Origin: Tatumella ptyseos ATCC 33301
GTDB taxonomy: Bacteria > Pseudomonadota > Gammaproteobacteria > Enterobacterales > Enterobacteriaceae
Assembly (NCBI RefSeq): GCF_000735525.1
Contig: NZ_JMPR01000046.1
Location: 27,681 to 91,680, forward strand
Length of the DNA stretch: 64,000 nt
Direction: 5' to 3'
Each line of letters begins with the position of its first letter. Position 1 is the stretch's first letter. This document shows positions 22,216 through 33,849 of this stretch, one piece after another. Made by a program: the position numbers and the translations under genes. Under the pieces are notes generated by a model. It was not told the origin of the DNA. It was given only the letters and a program-made list of their open reading frames with translations, and made no database searches.

Positions 22216-23586
22216 TTAGCCTTGTGAAGAGACGATATTTTTCTTCTTAAACAGACGATAACTTAACAGCAGTAATACCACCCAAATCGCTCCGGCATAA
22301 AGTGACAGCCGGGTATCCGGGAAGTAACCAATCAGCGCTATAATAAACACCAGGAACAGGATCCCGATAACAGACATCACTGAGCCCCCCGGTAACGGGA
22401 ACTTGATCTGGCTGCGACCTTCCGCGCCCAGTTTCTTACGGAAACCAATCTGCGCCAGCAAAATCATGATCCAGACCCAGACCGTGGCAAAGGTTGCCAG
22501 CGAGGCAATGACCAGGAAGACTTTTTCCGGCATCAGGTAGTTCAGCAATACGGCAATCAGCAGAGCGACCATCATCACCACCACCGTCAGCCATGGGGTA
22601 CCGCGTTTAGAGACCGCGGTAAACATCTTAGGCGCATCCCCCTGTTCAGCCATGCCATGCAGCATACGACCGACCCCGAAGATATCGCTGTTAATCGCCG
22701 ATAGCGAGGCGGTGATCACCACAAAGTTCAGTACCGCGGCGGCGGCGGCGACTCCCAGGTGCTGGAAGGTCAGGACAAACGGACTGCCATTGGTCCCTAC
22801 CTGATCCCACGGATAGATGGACATAATGACAAACAGCGTACCGACGTAAAATACCAGAATACGCCAGGGAACGGAGTTGATAGCTTTGGGGATCGTGTTT
22901 TCCGGTTTGTCCGCTTCACCGGCGGTGATCCCGATAATCTCAATCCCGCCGTAAGCAAACATCACCATCTGTAAAGACAGCAGCATTCCGGTGAGTCCGT
23001 GTGCAAAGAAACCGCCATGGCTCCACAGGTTACTGATACCGGTCGGATGACCGCCGTTACCTATTCCCCAAATAATGATACCCAGGCCTGCCAGGATCAT
23101 CAGAACAATGGTGGCGACTTTGAAGAAGGAGAACCAGAACTCAAGCTCACCGAACACCTTTACGCTCATCATATTGATGGCACCGATGATCAGCACCACA
23201 CTGAGTACCCATATCCAGTGAGGCACCTCCGGGAACCACACGCCCATATACACTCCGAAGGCGGTGACATCGGCGATGGCGACGATCAGAATTTCAAAGC
23301 AGTAAGTCCAGCCCGTAATATACCCCGCCATCGGGCCAAGGTAATCCCTGGCATAACGGGAAAAGGAACCGGCATTCGGATTATTTACCGACATCTCACC
23401 CAGTGCGCGCATAATAATATAGGCGACAGCACCACCGATAATATAGGCCAGCAGAACACTCGGTCCCGCCATACGGATAGCATCCGCCGAGCCATAAAAT
23501 AACCCGGTTCCGATAGCGGAACCCAATGCCATAAACCTGATATGTCTGGTGCTGAGCCCCCGACGCAGTGTATTTGTTTTTTGCAT
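22216..23586 (-). CDS. proY: APC-family amino acid permease ProY
   Basis: Inner-membrane amino acid transporter of the APC superfamily; ProY is a cryptic proline-specific permease in enterobacteria. It has 456 residues and about twelve membrane helices, opening with [26 protein letters not shown]-type sequence and containing the signature [19 protein letters not shown]. Sequence blocks match E. coli ProY more closely than other family members. It is downstream of brnQ with a terminator between, so it probably has its own promoter. Confidence 0.93.
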   Translation of the reverse strand: MQKTNTLRRGLSTRHIRFMALGSAIGTGLFYGSADAIRMAGPSVLLAYIIGGAVAYIIMRALGEMSVNNPNAGSFSRYARDYLGPMAGYITGWTYCFEILIVAIADVTAFGVYMGVWFPEVPHWIWVLSVVLIIGAINMMSVKVFGELEFWFSFFKVATIVLMILAGLGIIIWGIGNGGHPTGISNLWSHGGFFAHGLTGMLLSLQMVMFAYGGIEIIGITAGEADKPENTIPKAINSVPWRILVFYVGTLFVIMSIYPWDQVGTNGSPFVLTFQHLGVAAAAAVLNFVVITASLSAINSDIFGVGRMLHGMAEQGDAPKMFTAVSKRGTPWLTVVVMMVALLIAVLLNYLMPEKVFLVIASLATFATVWVWIMILLAQIGFRKKLGAEGRSQIKFPLPGGSVMSVIGILFLVFIIALIGYFPDTRLSLYAGAIWVVLLLLSYRLFKKKNIVSSQG

Positions 23587-23602
23587 AACGACCTGTACCT
23601 GT

Positions 23603-23634
23603 AAAAAAGAAAACCACGGGCAGGCCCGTGGTTT
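23603..23634 (-). terminator. intrinsic terminator after brnQ
   Basis: On the minus strand, stem AAACCACGGG and CCCGTGGTTT with a CCTG loop is followed by TCTTTTTT. It separates brnQ from proY. Confidence 0.88.
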
Positions 23635-23652
23635 ATACTTCAGTATTCCGGT

Positions 23653-24972
23653 TTACTGATGTACTTTTGCCGGATAACTCCCTTTAATCCGGTCAATGAC
23701 CACACAAACCACCAGGATGACGAGTGTCGGTGGCAGCCATGACAGTCCCTGGTCGGCCAGCGGCAGATTCTGACAGAATCCCGGTAACAAGTCTTTAAAT
23801 TCGCTGCCTTTAATCGCATCGATGGCACCAAAAATCAGGCTGACCAGCATTGCCGGTGCAATAATCCGCGAGCTGCGGTTCCACCAGCGCAGAGTGAAGC
23901 TCAGTACCACCAGCACAATGCACGGCGGGTAAATGGCGGTCAGTACCGGAATAGATAACTGGATCAGATGGCTCAGTCCCAGGTTAGAGACCAGCATTGA
24001 AAAGCCGCCCAGAATAAAGACCAGCGCACGATAGGAAAGCGGCAGTAGCTGTGCAAAAAACTCAGCACAGGCACAGGTCAGTCCGACCGCAGTGACCATA
24101 CAGGCAACAAAGATTAAGGCACCCAGGAACAGGCTGCCTGCCCCGCCGAAGGTATGTTGCACATACGCATGCAGGATAGTCGCACCGTTAGCGCCAGCCG
24201 GCACCAGGTGACCACTGCCGGACCCGAGACGGAACAGCGCCAGATAGACCAGCGTCAGGCCGATACCGGCAATAATTCCTGCCAGCATGGTATAGCGGGT
24301 CAGCAGACCGGCTTCTTCAATGCCGCGTGAACGTGCCGCATTGACGATAACAATACCGAAGACCAGTGCGCCAAGCGTATCCATGGTCAGGTAACCGTTA
24401 ACAAAACCGTTCGAAAATGCTGCCGTCTGATAGACATCGACTGCCGGGATTTCACCGCCCGCCGGCCAGAGCATCGCCGCCACACCCAGGATAGCCAGTG
24501 CCACAATTTTCAGCGGCGCCAGAAAGTGCCCTACGGTATCCAGCAGTTTCCCCGGATAGAGAGAAATCAGAATGACCAGCGCAAAATAGATCAGGCTGTA
24601 AATGAATAAAGGCATTGCCCCGTCACCGGCCAGCGGCGCAATTCCGATTTCAAAAGAGACAGTCGCGGTACGCGGTGTCGCAAACAGTGGACCGACAGCG
24701 AGGTAACAGACTGTCGCCAGCACCAGGCCCGCCACTTTCCCGATAGGCGAGCTGAGGGCATCAATACCGCCCCCCACACGAGCCAGGGCAATGACCGTCA
24801 GCACCGGTAGTCCGACGGCAGTAATAAGGAAACCACCGGCAGCCGTCCAGACATGTTCTCCGGCCTGAACACCTACCATCGGCGGGAAGATTATATTGCC
24901 GGCGCCAACAAACAGGGCAAAAGTCATAAAGCCCAGCGCAAGGATATCTTTAGTCGTTAATTGTTTAGTCAT
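23653..24972 (-). CDS. brnQ: branched-chain amino acid transporter BrnQ
   Basis: Sodium-coupled LIVCS-family carrier (LIV-II) for leucine, isoleucine and valine in the inner membrane. It has 439 residues, E. coli length, with the conserved N-terminus [24 protein letters not shown] and about twelve hydrophobic helices. The gene order brnQ-proY next to phoBR is as in E. coli, but a MetE-like gene has been inserted between brnQ and phoR. Confidence 0.97.
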   Translation of the reverse strand: MTKQLTTKDILALGFMTFALFVGAGNIIFPPMVGVQAGEHVWTAAGGFLITAVGLPVLTVIALARVGGGIDALSSPIGKVAGLVLATVCYLAVGPLFATPRTATVSFEIGIAPLAGDGAMPLFIYSLIYFALVILISLYPGKLLDTVGHFLAPLKIVALAILGVAAMLWPAGGEIPAVDVYQTAAFSNGFVNGYLTMDTLGALVFGIVIVNAARSRGIEEAGLLTRYTMLAGIIAGIGLTLVYLALFRLGSGSGHLVPAGANGATILHAYVQHTFGGAGSLFLGALIFVACMVTAVGLTCACAEFFAQLLPLSYRALVFILGGFSMLVSNLGLSHLIQLSIPVLTAIYPPCIVLVVLSFTLRWWNRSSRIIAPAMLVSLIFGAIDAIKGSEFKDLLPGFCQNLPLADQGLSWLPPTLVILVVCVVIDRIKGSYPAKVHQ

Positions 24973-25314
24973 AAATCACTCTGCACATCATGTGCTGACA
25001 GAAGCAGGAAGTTGGGTTTGGTTATCATCCATCCACGAATAATTTTTCACCTGATACTGACGCCCTGCCGGGCGCCGGACTGAAAGCAGCGAAATATTCA
25101 GTTTATTATTTTTCACCAGAGGATTTGATGATAACGGTCATAAGTAAAACTTTTATAGCGATGAAAGGCAATAACGGATCGCCAAACCAGTAGGAAATGC
25201 CATATTTACTCAGAAAGGCAGTGAATATCACGGTTTTTACAGCAAGCAGGCGGGGATGATGTGTTTATTATTTGAACTGAGCATAAGGATATATACATTT
25301 TTCATATGACAGGC
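24973..25314. other. AT-rich leader region upstream of brnQ
   Basis: No gene is seen. It must contain the brnQ promoter on the minus strand. It is clearly AT-richer than its surroundings from about 25090 to 25310, the stretch before the terminator of the MetE-like gene. Confidence 0.5.
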
Positions 25315-25341
25315 AAAGAAAAGGCGCGGAACCCGCGCCTT
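25315..25341 (-). terminator. intrinsic terminator after the MetE-like gene
   Basis: On the minus strand, stem AAGGCGCGG with CCGCGCCTT is followed by TTCTTT, 21 bases after the stop codon. Confidence 0.85.
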
Positions 25342-25362
25342 TCCGGCAGAGACTTTCCGGGG

Positions 25363-26466
25363 CTACCAGACTTCTCCGGCAATCGCCACCACACTGCGGA
25401 TTTTCTGCCATTGCTCGTCTTCAGTGATGCTATTCCCTTCTTCGGTGGAAGCAAAACCGCACTGCGGACTGAGGCAGAGTTGTTCAATACTGAGAAATTG
25501 CGCAGCTTCTGCAATACGGGCTTTCACCTGTGCAGGATCTTCCGGGGTGCCGTTTTTGGTGGTGATCAGACCGAGCACCGCCTGCTGGTGTCCGGGGCGG
25601 ATAAAACGCAGCGGTTCAAACCCTCCTGAACGCTCATTGTCATATTCCAGGAAGAAGGCATCGACATTCACCTGGCCAAACAAAACTTCGGCCACCGGCT
25701 CATAACCCCCTTCAGAAATCCAGGTCGAACGGAAATTTCCGCGACAGACATGCAATCCGACGGTGAGATCAGAGGGTTTACCAATCAGCGCCTGGTTCAG
25801 GACTCTGGCGTACGTTTCCGCCAGCGCTTCCGGGTCATCACCACGGGCACGGACCTGCGCTTTCTGGTCTTCGGAACATAAATAGGCCCAGACCGTATCA
25901 TCGAGTTGCAGATAACGGCATCCGGCCTGGTAAAAGGCATGGATCGCCTCGCGCCATGTGGCAGCCAGATCATCAAAATAGTCATTCAGATCCGGGTAGA
26001 CCGTTTCGTCGATATATTCCCGGCCACCACGGAAATGCAGCACGCTCGGGCTGGGGATGGTCATTTTAGCCACGGCATCACCGGCAATACTCTGCAGATA
26101 ACGGAAATCTTCCAGCATCGGATGGTCTTTGAACCCCAGTTTCCCGGTCACACGGACGCCCCGGGCTTTGGTTTCTACCCCTTTGAACTGAATACCGTGG
26201 GCGGCTTCAAAGGGTTCTACCCCTTCCAGCCCTTCAAAAAAGTCAAAATGCCACCAGGCACGACGAAACTCACCATCGGTGACGACCTGTAAACCGGCTG
26301 CCCGTTGTTTCTCCACCACATCAAGGATGGCGGCATTTTCAATTTCTCTGAGTTCTTCTGCGCCCAGTGTACCGTTCGCAAATTCTGAACGAGCCTGTTT
26401 AATGGATTCAGGGCGTAAAAAACTACCAACAGTCTCTGCACGAAATGGGGCGTGTTCTCTTTGCAT
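25363..26466 (-). CDS. MetE-like (YxjG/YxjH type) cobalamin-independent methyltransferase
   Basis: Short relative of the C-terminal half of methionine synthase MetE, 367 residues. The zinc ligands are present: His and Cys in GLHVCRGN, a glutamate in AFFLEYDNE and the second cysteine in SPQCGFAS; the N-terminus AETVGSFLRP and VTDGEFRRAWWHFDF are typical. Such stand-alone proteins lack the folate-binding N-terminal domain of MetE, so the methyl donor is uncertain. A MetR-type box about 130 bases upstream fits a role in methionine metabolism. It interrupts the brnQ-phoR order of E. coli. Confidence 0.85.
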   Translation of the reverse strand: MQREHAPFRAETVGSFLRPESIKQARSEFANGTLGAEELREIENAAILDVVEKQRAAGLQVVTDGEFRRAWWHFDFFEGLEGVEPFEAAHGIQFKGVETKARGVRVTGKLGFKDHPMLEDFRYLQSIAGDAVAKMTIPSPSVLHFRGGREYIDETVYPDLNDYFDDLAATWREAIHAFYQAGCRYLQLDDTVWAYLCSEDQKAQVRARGDDPEALAETYARVLNQALIGKPSDLTVGLHVCRGNFRSTWISEGGYEPVAEVLFGQVNVDAFFLEYDNERSGGFEPLRFIRPGHQQAVLGLITTKNGTPEDPAQVKARIAEAAQFLSIEQLCLSPQCGFASTEEGNSITEDEQWQKIRSVVAIAGEVW

Positions 26467-26550
26467 TGTTATTCTCCGGGTCCGCTACCGTTCCGGCCAC
26501 TGGCAGTAAAAAGCCATCCGGACGGCTAAATATCTTTCTGTAGCATGACA

Positions 26551-26604
26551 TGAGGAAAATTCCTCATCAATTGATGAAATTTCAGTATAGATGAATTTTT
26601 TTCA
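26551..26604. promoter_or_regulatory. clustered palindromes including a MetR-type box
   Basis: Three overlapping palindromic elements lie upstream of the MetE-like gene: TGAGGA/TCCTCA (26551-26566), the perfect 14-mer TCATCAATTGATGA (26564-26577), and TGAATTTTTTTCA (26592-26604), which fits the MetR consensus TGAAN5TTCA exactly. MetR, the LysR-type activator of metE, is the likely ligand by known biology; binding here is inference. Confidence 0.6.
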
Positions 26605-26687
26605 TTGGTGACTTCAGGAAAGTTCATTTTCCCGGAGAGAACATGACAGAAGAGACGGGACGCAGACACCGCGCCCCGGGGAAGTCA

Positions 26688-28004
26688 TCAGGACGTCGAT
26701 ATATCAGTACGGCTTTCTTTGCCGACAATCAGACGGGAGGCAAGCTGAAAACTAAAGCAGGTCGCCTTTCCGGGAATACTGGAAACCGATAACCGGCTGC
26801 CATGATGCCCCAGCGCATGCTTCACAATCGCCAGGCCCAGGCCACTGCCCCCGGTCTGCCGGGAACGGGCCTTATCCACCCGGTAAAAGCGCTCGGTCAG
26901 ATGAGGAATATGCTCAGCGGCGATCCCCGGGCCATTATCGGTCACCGAGAAGAGCGCGCCCTGCGCATCCCGCTGCCAGACGATATCAATGCGGGTATTT
27001 TCCGGAGTATGACTGAGTGCATTGTAAACCAGGTTAGAAATTGCGCTGCGCAACTGTTCATCATTACCATACACCCGCAGGTCGCTGTCCACCGAGAAAC
27101 TGACCACCTGCCCCGGATGTTTCAGACTATCGGCTTCCTGTTGCAACATCGACAGCATTCCCGGGACATCAACGACCTCCCGGATATTCATCGCAGGGGC
27201 AGCTTCTATCCGGGTCAGGGTCATCAGTTGCCTGATAAGCCCCTCCATACGCCGCGACTGCTCCTGCATGGTACCTACCGCTTTCATCCGCAACGGCGCA
27301 TTCATCTGGTCATCTTCCATCATTTCCAGATAGCCCTGAAGCACGGTGAGCGGAGTACGTAATTCATGGCTGACATTGGCAAAAAAGTGCCGGCGCATAT
27401 TTTCGAGCTGGCGCATCTGCGTCATATCCCTTGCACTGATCATCCATTGGCCTTCAGTATAAGGCACAATTCTGAACTCCATATGACGGCCATTATTCAG
27501 TAACTGCGTCAGAGGTTTTTCAAAATCGGCAGTCTGTAAATAACGACTGAATTCGGGGTAGCGCAGCAGATTAAGAATATTTTGTCCGCTATCTTCCGGC
27601 CAGCGCAGACCCAGATATTCCTGAGCCAGCCCGTTACACCAGAAGATATTCCCCTCTTCGGTGGTCAGCACCAGTGCATCCGGCAGCGACTCAGCGCCAC
27701 TTCGGAAGCGTTTGATCAGGCTTCGCAGTTCACGGCGACGGTGCCGGTTACGTGCCTGCATCAGATACAGACCGTGAAACAGCGGTTCCCAGCTCCCCTT
27801 ACCGGTCGGGGGGGTCATACTTTTATCCACCCATAACCAATGGGACAGGCGCATCAGTTGAAAGAAATGCCAGAAAAGTAAAAGGGCGACGGCCAGAAAC
27901 AGACACCCGCCCGGATACCCGCTCACCAGGCCGACAATGCCCCCTGCAACGCAGACAAGAAAGAATTCTGACAACAGGGTACGCCACGAAAGTTTATCCA
28001 GCAA
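26688..28004 (-). CDS. phoR: phosphate regulon sensor histidine kinase PhoR
   Basis: Inner-membrane sensor kinase of the Pho two-component system; receives the phosphate signal from PstSCAB-PhoU and phosphorylates PhoB. It has 438 residues: two membrane segments (about 10-50), a basic linker, a PAS domain (about 100-190), the phospho-acceptor His213 in [12 protein letters not shown] (same number as E. coli), and the ATPase N and G boxes ([20 protein letters not shown]). The start is TTG 28004 behind CAGGAG; E. coli also uses a non-ATG start. It begins 14 bases after phoB. Confidence 0.97.
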   Translation of the reverse strand: MLDKLSWRTLLSEFFLVCVAGGIVGLVSGYPGGCLFLAVALLLFWHFFQLMRLSHWLWVDKSMTPPTGKGSWEPLFHGLYLMQARNRHRRRELRSLIKRFRSGAESLPDALVLTTEEGNIFWCNGLAQEYLGLRWPEDSGQNILNLLRYPEFSRYLQTADFEKPLTQLLNNGRHMEFRIVPYTEGQWMISARDMTQMRQLENMRRHFFANVSHELRTPLTVLQGYLEMMEDDQMNAPLRMKAVGTMQEQSRRMEGLIRQLMTLTRIEAAPAMNIREVVDVPGMLSMLQQEADSLKHPGQVVSFSVDSDLRVYGNDEQLRSAISNLVYNALSHTPENTRIDIVWQRDAQGALFSVTDNGPGIAAEHIPHLTERFYRVDKARSRQTGGSGLGLAIVKHALGHHGSRLSVSSIPGKATCFSFQLASRLIVGKESRTDISTS

Positions 28005-28018
28005 AAGTCACACTCCTG

Positions 28019-28708
28019 TCAGAAACGGGCTGAAAACCGGTAACCGGTGCCACGGACAGTCTGAACCATACGTTCATGACCACTGATTTCAAGCGCTTTA
28101 CGCAACCGGCGGATATGCACATCCACGGTCCTGTCTTCCACGTAAACATTCGTTCCCCAGACGTGATTCAGTAATTGCTCACGACTGTAAACACGTTCGG
28201 GATGGGTCATAAAAAAGTGCAGGAGTTTATATTCTGTCGGCCCCATATCCAGCGGGGTTTCGCCGGCCATCACCCGATGAGAGGTCGGGTCTAATGTCAG
28301 CCCCTGAATATCGATAAGTTCATCATCGGCCATCGGAGAAATACGACGGATCACTGCTTTTATCCTGGCAATCAGCTCCCGGGGAGAAAAAGGCTTAGTA
28401 ATATAGTCATCAGCCCCCGCATCCAGACCACGGACACGATCTTCCTCTTCTCCGCGGGCCGTCAGCATCACCACCGGAATATCACGGGTCATGGCTTCTT
28501 TTTTAATATATTTAATCAATTGAATACCACTGCCCCCCGGGAGCATCCAGTCAAGCAGGATCAGGTCGGGCCAGGGTTCAATCAGTTGCTTCACCGCGCT
28601 GTCATAATCTTCGGCTTCGATGGGATGGTAACCATTCTGCTCCAGCACAAAACATAACATTTCACGGATTGGAGCTTCATCTTCCACGACAAGAATGCGT
28701 TTAGCCAT
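28019..28708 (-). CDS. phoB: phosphate response regulator PhoB
   Basis: OmpR-type activator of the phosphate regulon. It has 229 residues from [14 protein letters not shown], identical in length to E. coli PhoB. The receiver domain has Asp53 in [10 protein letters not shown] and the signalling lysine in YITKPFSP; the winged-helix domain ends with [12 protein letters not shown]. An upstream in-frame ATG at 28756 would extend it through the Pho box region and is rejected. A clear Pho box 51 bases upstream predicts autoregulation. Confidence 0.98.
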   Translation of the reverse strand: MAKRILVVEDEAPIREMLCFVLEQNGYHPIEAEDYDSAVKQLIEPWPDLILLDWMLPGGSGIQLIKYIKKEAMTRDIPVVMLTARGEEEDRVRGLDAGADDYITKPFSPRELIARIKAVIRRISPMADDELIDIQGLTLDPTSHRVMAGETPLDMGPTEYKLLHFFMTHPERVYSREQLLNHVWGTNVYVEDRTVDVHIRRLRKALEISGHERMVQTVRGTGYRFSARF

Positions 28709-28758
28709 TGTTTCTCCAGAGGATATTTCCGGATTCTTCCGGTATACGCGGCACATTA

Positions 28759-28777
28759 TGAGACAGTTTTATGACAG
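28759..28777 (-). promoter_or_regulatory. Pho box upstream of phoB
   Basis: On the minus strand CTGTCATAAAACTGTCTCA, two CTGTCA-type half sites 11 bases apart, agrees closely with the enterobacterial Pho box. It lies 51-69 bases before the phoB start, where PhoB autoactivation is expected, in the phoB-sbcD gap. Confidence 0.88.
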
Positions 28778-28901
28778 ATTTATGAAGGAATGTCAGGGAT
28801 ATTTTTGCCGGCTTCCCCGGCGGGTACCGGTGCAGAGATACTTTTTTATCCCTGCACCGTCTGCAGGTATACTACGGGCAGCAGGCAATTTCGGGAGCAT
28901 C

Positions 28902-30134
28902 ATGAAAATTATCCATACCTCCGACTGGCATCTGGGCCAGTTTTTTTATTCCCGTAGCCGGGCGCGGGAACATCAGGCTTTCCTCGACTGGCTTCTCGCG
29001 CAGATCACTCTGCATCAGGTCAATGCCCTGATTGTTGCCGGAGATATTTTTGATACCGGTTCCCCGCCCAGTTATGCCCGGGAAATGTATAATCATTTTG
29101 TGGTTGAGCTGCAAAAAACCGGTTGCCGGCTGGTGATCCTGGCGGGAAACCATGACTCTGTCGCGATGCTGAACGAATCACGGGAACTGCTGGCCTGTCT
29201 GAATACCCGGGTGATCGCCAGTGCCAGCCCTGACGGCGAAGATCAGTTGGTGGTGCTGAAAGATGCTCAGGATCTGCCTGCCGCCATTTTATGTGCTATC
29301 CCGTATTTACGTCCGCGGGATATCCAGCTCAGCCAGGCCGGGCTGGACAGTCAGCAAAAACAGCAAAATCTGCTGCAGGCCATTGCAGACCATTACCGGC
29401 ACTGTTATCAGGCCGCCCTGCGGCTTCGCGAGACGCTGGGTGACCCGTCACTGCCGATCATAGCGACCGGCCATCTGACTGCCCTGGGGGTCAGTAAAAG
29501 CGATTCCGTACGCGATATTTATATCGGTACCCTGGACGCCTTTCCGGCCTCCGCCTTTCCGCCCGCAGATTATATCGCCTTAGGCCATATCCACCGCCCG
29601 CAACAGGTGGGGGGGCAGCCTCATATCCGTTACAGCGGCTCGCCCATCGCACTGAGTTTTGATGAGTCTTCCACAGAAAAAAGCGTGTGTCTGGTGGAGT
29701 TCAGCCCGCAATCCGCCCCGGTGATCACACAGTTACCGATCCCCTGCGTTCAGCCACTGAAGACCCTGAAAGGATCACTGGCAGAAATTGAACAACAACT
29801 GGACTTACTGACACCGCTTGCCGGGGCCCCACCGGTCTGGCTGGATATAGAAGTCACGCAGCAGGAGTACCTCAGTGATCTGCAGCAACGGGTGGAGGCA
29901 CTGATTGAGGGCCGCCCGGCGGAAGTGCTGCTGTTACGGCGCAGCCGAAACAGCACAACAACCGGTATTGCCCGCGAAACGAATGAAACCCTGAACGAAC
30001 TGACCGCAGAAGAAGTGTTCCTGCGTCGTCTGAGCCGCGAAGAAGCGTTACCGGAAGAAGAGCAGCAGCGACTCCTGACCCTGTTTCTTCAGACCCTGGA
30101 ACTGGTCCGGGATGCCGGCACGGAGAATGAATGA
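28902..30134 (+). CDS. sbcD: nuclease SbcCD subunit D
   Basis: Mre11-type nuclease subunit that, with SbcC, cuts DNA hairpins and double-strand ends. It has 410 residues, with the phosphoesterase motifs HTSDWHLGQ (6-14), [14 protein letters not shown] and GHIHRPQ in order. I start at [15 protein letters not shown] 28902, with GGGAG 7 bases upstream; the open frame further upstream runs through the phoB regulatory region. The stop overlaps the sbcC start (ATGA). Confidence 0.97.
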   Translation: MKIIHTSDWHLGQFFYSRSRAREHQAFLDWLLAQITLHQVNALIVAGDIFDTGSPPSYAREMYNHFVVELQKTGCRLVILAGNHDSVAMLNESRELLACLNTRVIASASPDGEDQLVVLKDAQDLPAAILCAIPYLRPRDIQLSQAGLDSQQKQQNLLQAIADHYRHCYQAALRLRETLGDPSLPIIATGHLTALGVSKSDSVRDIYIGTLDAFPASAFPPADYIALGHIHRPQQVGGQPHIRYSGSPIALSFDESSTEKSVCLVEFSPQSAPVITQLPIPCVQPLKTLKGSLAEIEQQLDLLTPLAGAPPVWLDIEVTQQEYLSDLQQRVEALIEGRPAEVLLLRRSRNSTTTGIARETNETLNELTAEEVFLRRLSREEALPEEEQQRLLTLFLQTLELVRDAGTENE

Positions 30135-33100
30135 AAATACTGACATTACGGTTTAAGAATCTGAATGCACTGCGCGGGGAATGGTTTATTGATTTCCGGC
30201 GTGAACCCTTTGCCGGTAACGGGCTGTTTGCCATTACCGGGGATACCGGTGCAGGTAAAACCACGCTGCTGGATGCTATCTGCCTGGCGCTTTATCACCA
30301 GACCCCCAGGCTGACGAACATCAGCCAATCGCAGAATGCACTGATGAGCCGCGGCTGCAGTGATTGTCTTGCCGAAGTTGAATTTGAAATTCGCGGTGAG
30401 GCCTGGCGGGCATTCTGGAGCCAGAACCGTGCCCGCAACCAGCCGGACGGAAAACTGCAACCGCCCCGGGCGGAACTGGCCCGCTGTGCGGATAATGTGA
30501 TTGTTGCAGATAAACTCCAGGATAAGCTGCGCTACACCGAACAGCTCTCCGGACTCAATTTTCAGCGATTTACCCGGTCGATGATGCTCTCGCAGGGGCA
30601 GTTCGCGGCTTTCCTGAATGCGCCTCCGGGCGAGCGGGCTGAACTGCTGGAAGAACTGACCGGTACCGAAATCTACGGGCAGATCTCCCGCAGTGTATTT
30701 GAACAACATAAAGCCTTACGGCAGCAACTGGAGACACTGCGGGCCGGGTTGTCAGGGGTCGTCTTGCTGGATGACGTTGCCCGCCAGCAGATCCTGCACC
30801 AACAGCAGGAACTGCAAACTACAGAGCAGCAACTGCAGCAGGAACTCACCCGCCATGAACAGGCCTTACTCTGGCTGAACCAGACCCGGCAACTGAAAGA
30901 CCAGCACCGGCAACGTGAACTGGCGCATCAGGAGACCCGCGAGCGTCTGGAACAGGCTGAACCCTGGCGTCTGCGTCTGCAACGCAGTGAGCCGGCGGAA
31001 AAAATCAGACCGCTGTGGCAGCAATTACAGAGCCGCCGTCAGTCGCAGCAGGAACTGTTCACCCAACAGACTCTTGCGGCCGAACGTCTGAAACAAACGG
31101 AGACCGCACACCGGCAAGCGCACGAACGATGGCAGTCTGCTGAGCAAGACTATCGCCGGCAACAGATGCAGCAACAGCAACTGGAAACCCTGCTCAGTGA
31201 ACAGGTGATCCCGCTGGATCACACGCTTGCCAGCGAAGAACAACAACTGAACCGGTCTCTGCAACAGCTTAAAGAGCAACAACAGCAACAGGCGGAGACC
31301 CGTCAGCAGATCACTCAGACAGAACAGCAACTGCAACAACTGAACAGCCAGCGGGAACACTGGCTGAACTGGCACCAGCAACATGCAGGCCTGGCAGAGT
31401 GGGGCCCTGCCCTGCCCCTGTGGCGCGAGCGGCTGAGTCAATGGCAACAGCAGGCACTGACTGCCAGGACGCTGCATGAGCAGATGACGAAGCAACAGCA
31501 GGAACTCAGCCAGCAGGCCCTTGTGCTGACCGGCCTGCATAATACTCTGCCGCCCCTGCAGCAGGCAGAATCCGCTGCCGCCACCGATCTCGAACGTCTG
31601 ACGCAACAGCAGCAGTCTCTGGAAAACGAGCATACCCGCGATGCGCTGCGTCAGACGCTGGAGAATGCGCAGTCCCGACGTGCCCGCCAGCAGCAACTGC
31701 TGCTGCTGGCCACAAAATCTGAGCCGTTACATCACCAGTTGAATAAGCTGCAACCACAGGTCGCCGCGCTGCAACAAAAGATAGCTGCCGATGAACAGTC
31801 GCTGACACAGTTTCGCGAGCTGTTCCAGACTGAGCGCAAACAACTCCAGGCGCTGATCACCCTGTGTGAACTGGATGCGAGGATCACCGATCTTGCCGCA
31901 TTGCGGGAGACCCTCGAGGCCGGACATCCCTGCCCGCTGTGCGGCTCCTGTGAACATCCGTCGGTCACGGAATATAAACAACTACAGCCCGCCGAAAATC
32001 AGCAACTGAAACTGGCGCAGGAAAAGCGGGTGGCTGAACTGCAGGAACAAGGCGTCCGGCGTAAAGAGCAACTCGCCCAGGCCCGCCAGCAGTACGGGCA
32101 AATGACGGAGGAGATCACCACCCTGACCGCTGCACTTGCGGAGTCAGAAGCACAATGGCAATCGCTGTGCCTGGCTGAAGGACTGACGCTGAAGCTCACT
32201 GAAATGCCGCTGCTGCAACACTATCTGCAGGAGACAGAAGCCAGGGAACAGCAGGTCCGTCACCAGTTACAGCTGCGGGAACAGGCAGCCCTGGCCTGTC
32301 AGCAGGCCCGGGAACACTACTACCAAAGCCGTGACCGATTACAGCACCACCAGCAACAAACCGCATTGATGACGGAACAGCAAAATACCCGTCAGGCCGC
32401 CGTTGAAGAGAGCAGTAAAAATTACCGGCAGACAACAGAACAGGCTGAACGATTGCTGTCCTCATTACGGGAAGAGATCTCCCGCTACGCACTGTCGCTG
32501 CCGGAAGAAATTCAGGCGGCAGACGCGTGGCTGAACACGCAGCAGGAGCTCTGGAAAAAGTGGCAACACAATGAACAACAGCTTCGCGATACGGAACCGG
32601 AACAGATCCGTCTGACGACGTCGCTGGAAAGAATGCAGCAGGATCTCCAGCGGCAGATGACGGTGAGCGCGCAAACAGAACAGACTGTCACACAACAACG
32701 CGGACAGCTGTCAGCCTTGCGGGAGAAACGCCACAGCTTATTTGCGGATAAAGACGTCAATGAGGCACGGCAGTCCATGCAGCGAGAGTTGACACAACTT
32801 CAGCAACAGCAGCAGGATCTCCTGGAAAAATCCCATGCGTTGCAGCGTGAACTCAGCCTGCAGGATGGTCAGCATCGCCAGCAGGAGCAACAATATCGCC
32901 AGCTGGCAGAACAGCGGCAGAACGACGAATTGCAGTTTACCGATGCCCTGCAGAAACAGGGCTTCAGCGACAGCGATGCTTTTACTGCTGCCCTGCTGGA
33001 CGAAGAGACCGCCACTTCCCTGCGCCGGCAACTGCAGGAACTGGAACAAGCCAGCGATCAGACCGGGATCCTGTTAAAACAGGTGCATGAGAGCCTGCAG

Positions 33101-33808
33101 CAACATCTGCAACAGCGGCCGGAGGGCATTCCGGACGAGAGCAACGTACTGGCAGAAATAACCGTCACTCTGAAACAGCGCCTGAATGAAACTATCGGCC
33201 AGCAGGGAGGACTTCGCGAACAGCTTAAGGCCGATGATCACTACCGTCAGCAACAACAGCAGTTAATCGAAAAGATCAGTCAGCAACAGAGGCTGCTGGC
33301 TGACTGGGATCATCTTAACCATCTGATCGGATCGGCCAGCGGGGATCGGTTCCGCCGGTTTGCCCAGGGCCTGACGCTGGATCATCTGGTCTGGCTGGCC
33401 AACCAGCAACTGGCGCGTCTTCACGGGCGCTATCTGTTGCAGCGTCAGTCGGATGACACTCTGGAACTGGCGGTCATTGATCGCTGGCAGGCGGACAATT
33501 GCCGGGATACACGTACATTATCCGGCGGGGAAAGTTTCCTGGTCAGCCTGGCGCTGGCGCTGGCGTTATCCGACCTGGTGAGCGAGAAGAACCGGATTGA
33601 GTCACTCTTCCTCGATGAAGGCTTTGGCACGCTGGATGCGGAAACACTCGACGTGGCACTCGATGCGCTGGATAGCCTGAACGCCAGCGGTAAAACCATC
33701 GGTGTGATCAGCCATGTTGACGCCATGAAAGAACGGATCCCGTTACAAATCCGGGTCATCAAAAATAATGGCCTCGGTTACAGCAAACTCGAACTGCCGC
33801 AGCCCTGA
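30131..33808 (+). CDS. sbcC: nuclease SbcCD subunit C, long glutamine-rich form
   Basis: Rad50/SMC-type ATPase that partners SbcD. Walker A GDTGAGKT is at 37-44; the signature LSGGESF and Walker [11 protein letters not shown] are near the C-terminus; the zinc hook CPLC is at 601-604, in the middle. The two coiled-coil arms are very rich in glutamine, with many QQ and QQQ runs. At 1225 residues it is clearly longer than E. coli SbcC (about 1050), the extra length lying in the arms. CAG/CAA-rich coding produces long spurious frames on the other strand. Coupled to sbcD by the ATGA overlap. Confidence 0.97.
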   Translation: MKILTLRFKNLNALRGEWFIDFRREPFAGNGLFAITGDTGAGKTTLLDAICLALYHQTPRLTNISQSQNALMSRGCSDCLAEVEFEIRGEAWRAFWSQNRARNQPDGKLQPPRAELARCADNVIVADKLQDKLRYTEQLSGLNFQRFTRSMMLSQGQFAAFLNAPPGERAELLEELTGTEIYGQISRSVFEQHKALRQQLETLRAGLSGVVLLDDVARQQILHQQQELQTTEQQLQQELTRHEQALLWLNQTRQLKDQHRQRELAHQETRERLEQAEPWRLRLQRSEPAEKIRPLWQQLQSRRQSQQELFTQQTLAAERLKQTETAHRQAHERWQSAEQDYRRQQMQQQQLETLLSEQVIPLDHTLASEEQQLNRSLQQLKEQQQQQAETRQQITQTEQQLQQLNSQREHWLNWHQQHAGLAEWGPALPLWRERLSQWQQQALTARTLHEQMTKQQQELSQQALVLTGLHNTLPPLQQAESAAATDLERLTQQQQSLENEHTRDALRQTLENAQSRRARQQQLLLLATKSEPLHHQLNKLQPQVAALQQKIAADEQSLTQFRELFQTERKQLQALITLCELDARITDLAALRETLEAGHPCPLCGSCEHPSVTEYKQLQPAENQQLKLAQEKRVAELQEQGVRRKEQLAQARQQYGQMTEEITTLTAALAESEAQWQSLCLAEGLTLKLTEMPLLQHYLQETEAREQQVRHQLQLREQAALACQQAREHYYQSRDRLQHHQQQTALMTEQQNTRQAAVEESSKNYRQTTEQAERLLSSLREEISRYALSLPEEIQAADAWLNTQQELWKKWQHNEQQLRDTEPEQIRLTTSLERMQQDLQRQMTVSAQTEQTVTQQRGQLSALREKRHSLFADKDVNEARQSMQRELTQLQQQQQDLLEKSHALQRELSLQDGQHRQQEQQYRQLAEQRQNDELQFTDALQKQGFSDSDAFTAALLDEETATSLRRQLQELEQASDQTGILLKQVHESLQQHLQQRPEGIPDESNVLAEITVTLKQRLNETIGQQGGLREQLKADDHYRQQQQQLIEKISQQQRLLADWDHLNHLIGSASGDRFRRFAQGLTLDHLVWLANQQLARLHGRYLLQRQSDDTLELAVIDRWQADNCRDTRTLSGGESFLVSLALALALSDLVSEKNRIESLFLDEGFGTLDAETLDVALDALDSLNASGKTIGVISHVDAMKERIPLQIRVIKNNGLGYSKLELPQP

Positions 33809-33849
33809 GGCCAGGCCGCCGGCCATTCTGCGTTACCGCATGGCCGGGG

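Noticed and set aside
31025-33256. Several long minus-strand frames inside sbcC
   Set aside because: They arise because CAG/CAA-rich coding gives leucine-rich, stop-poor complements; they lack starts and families.
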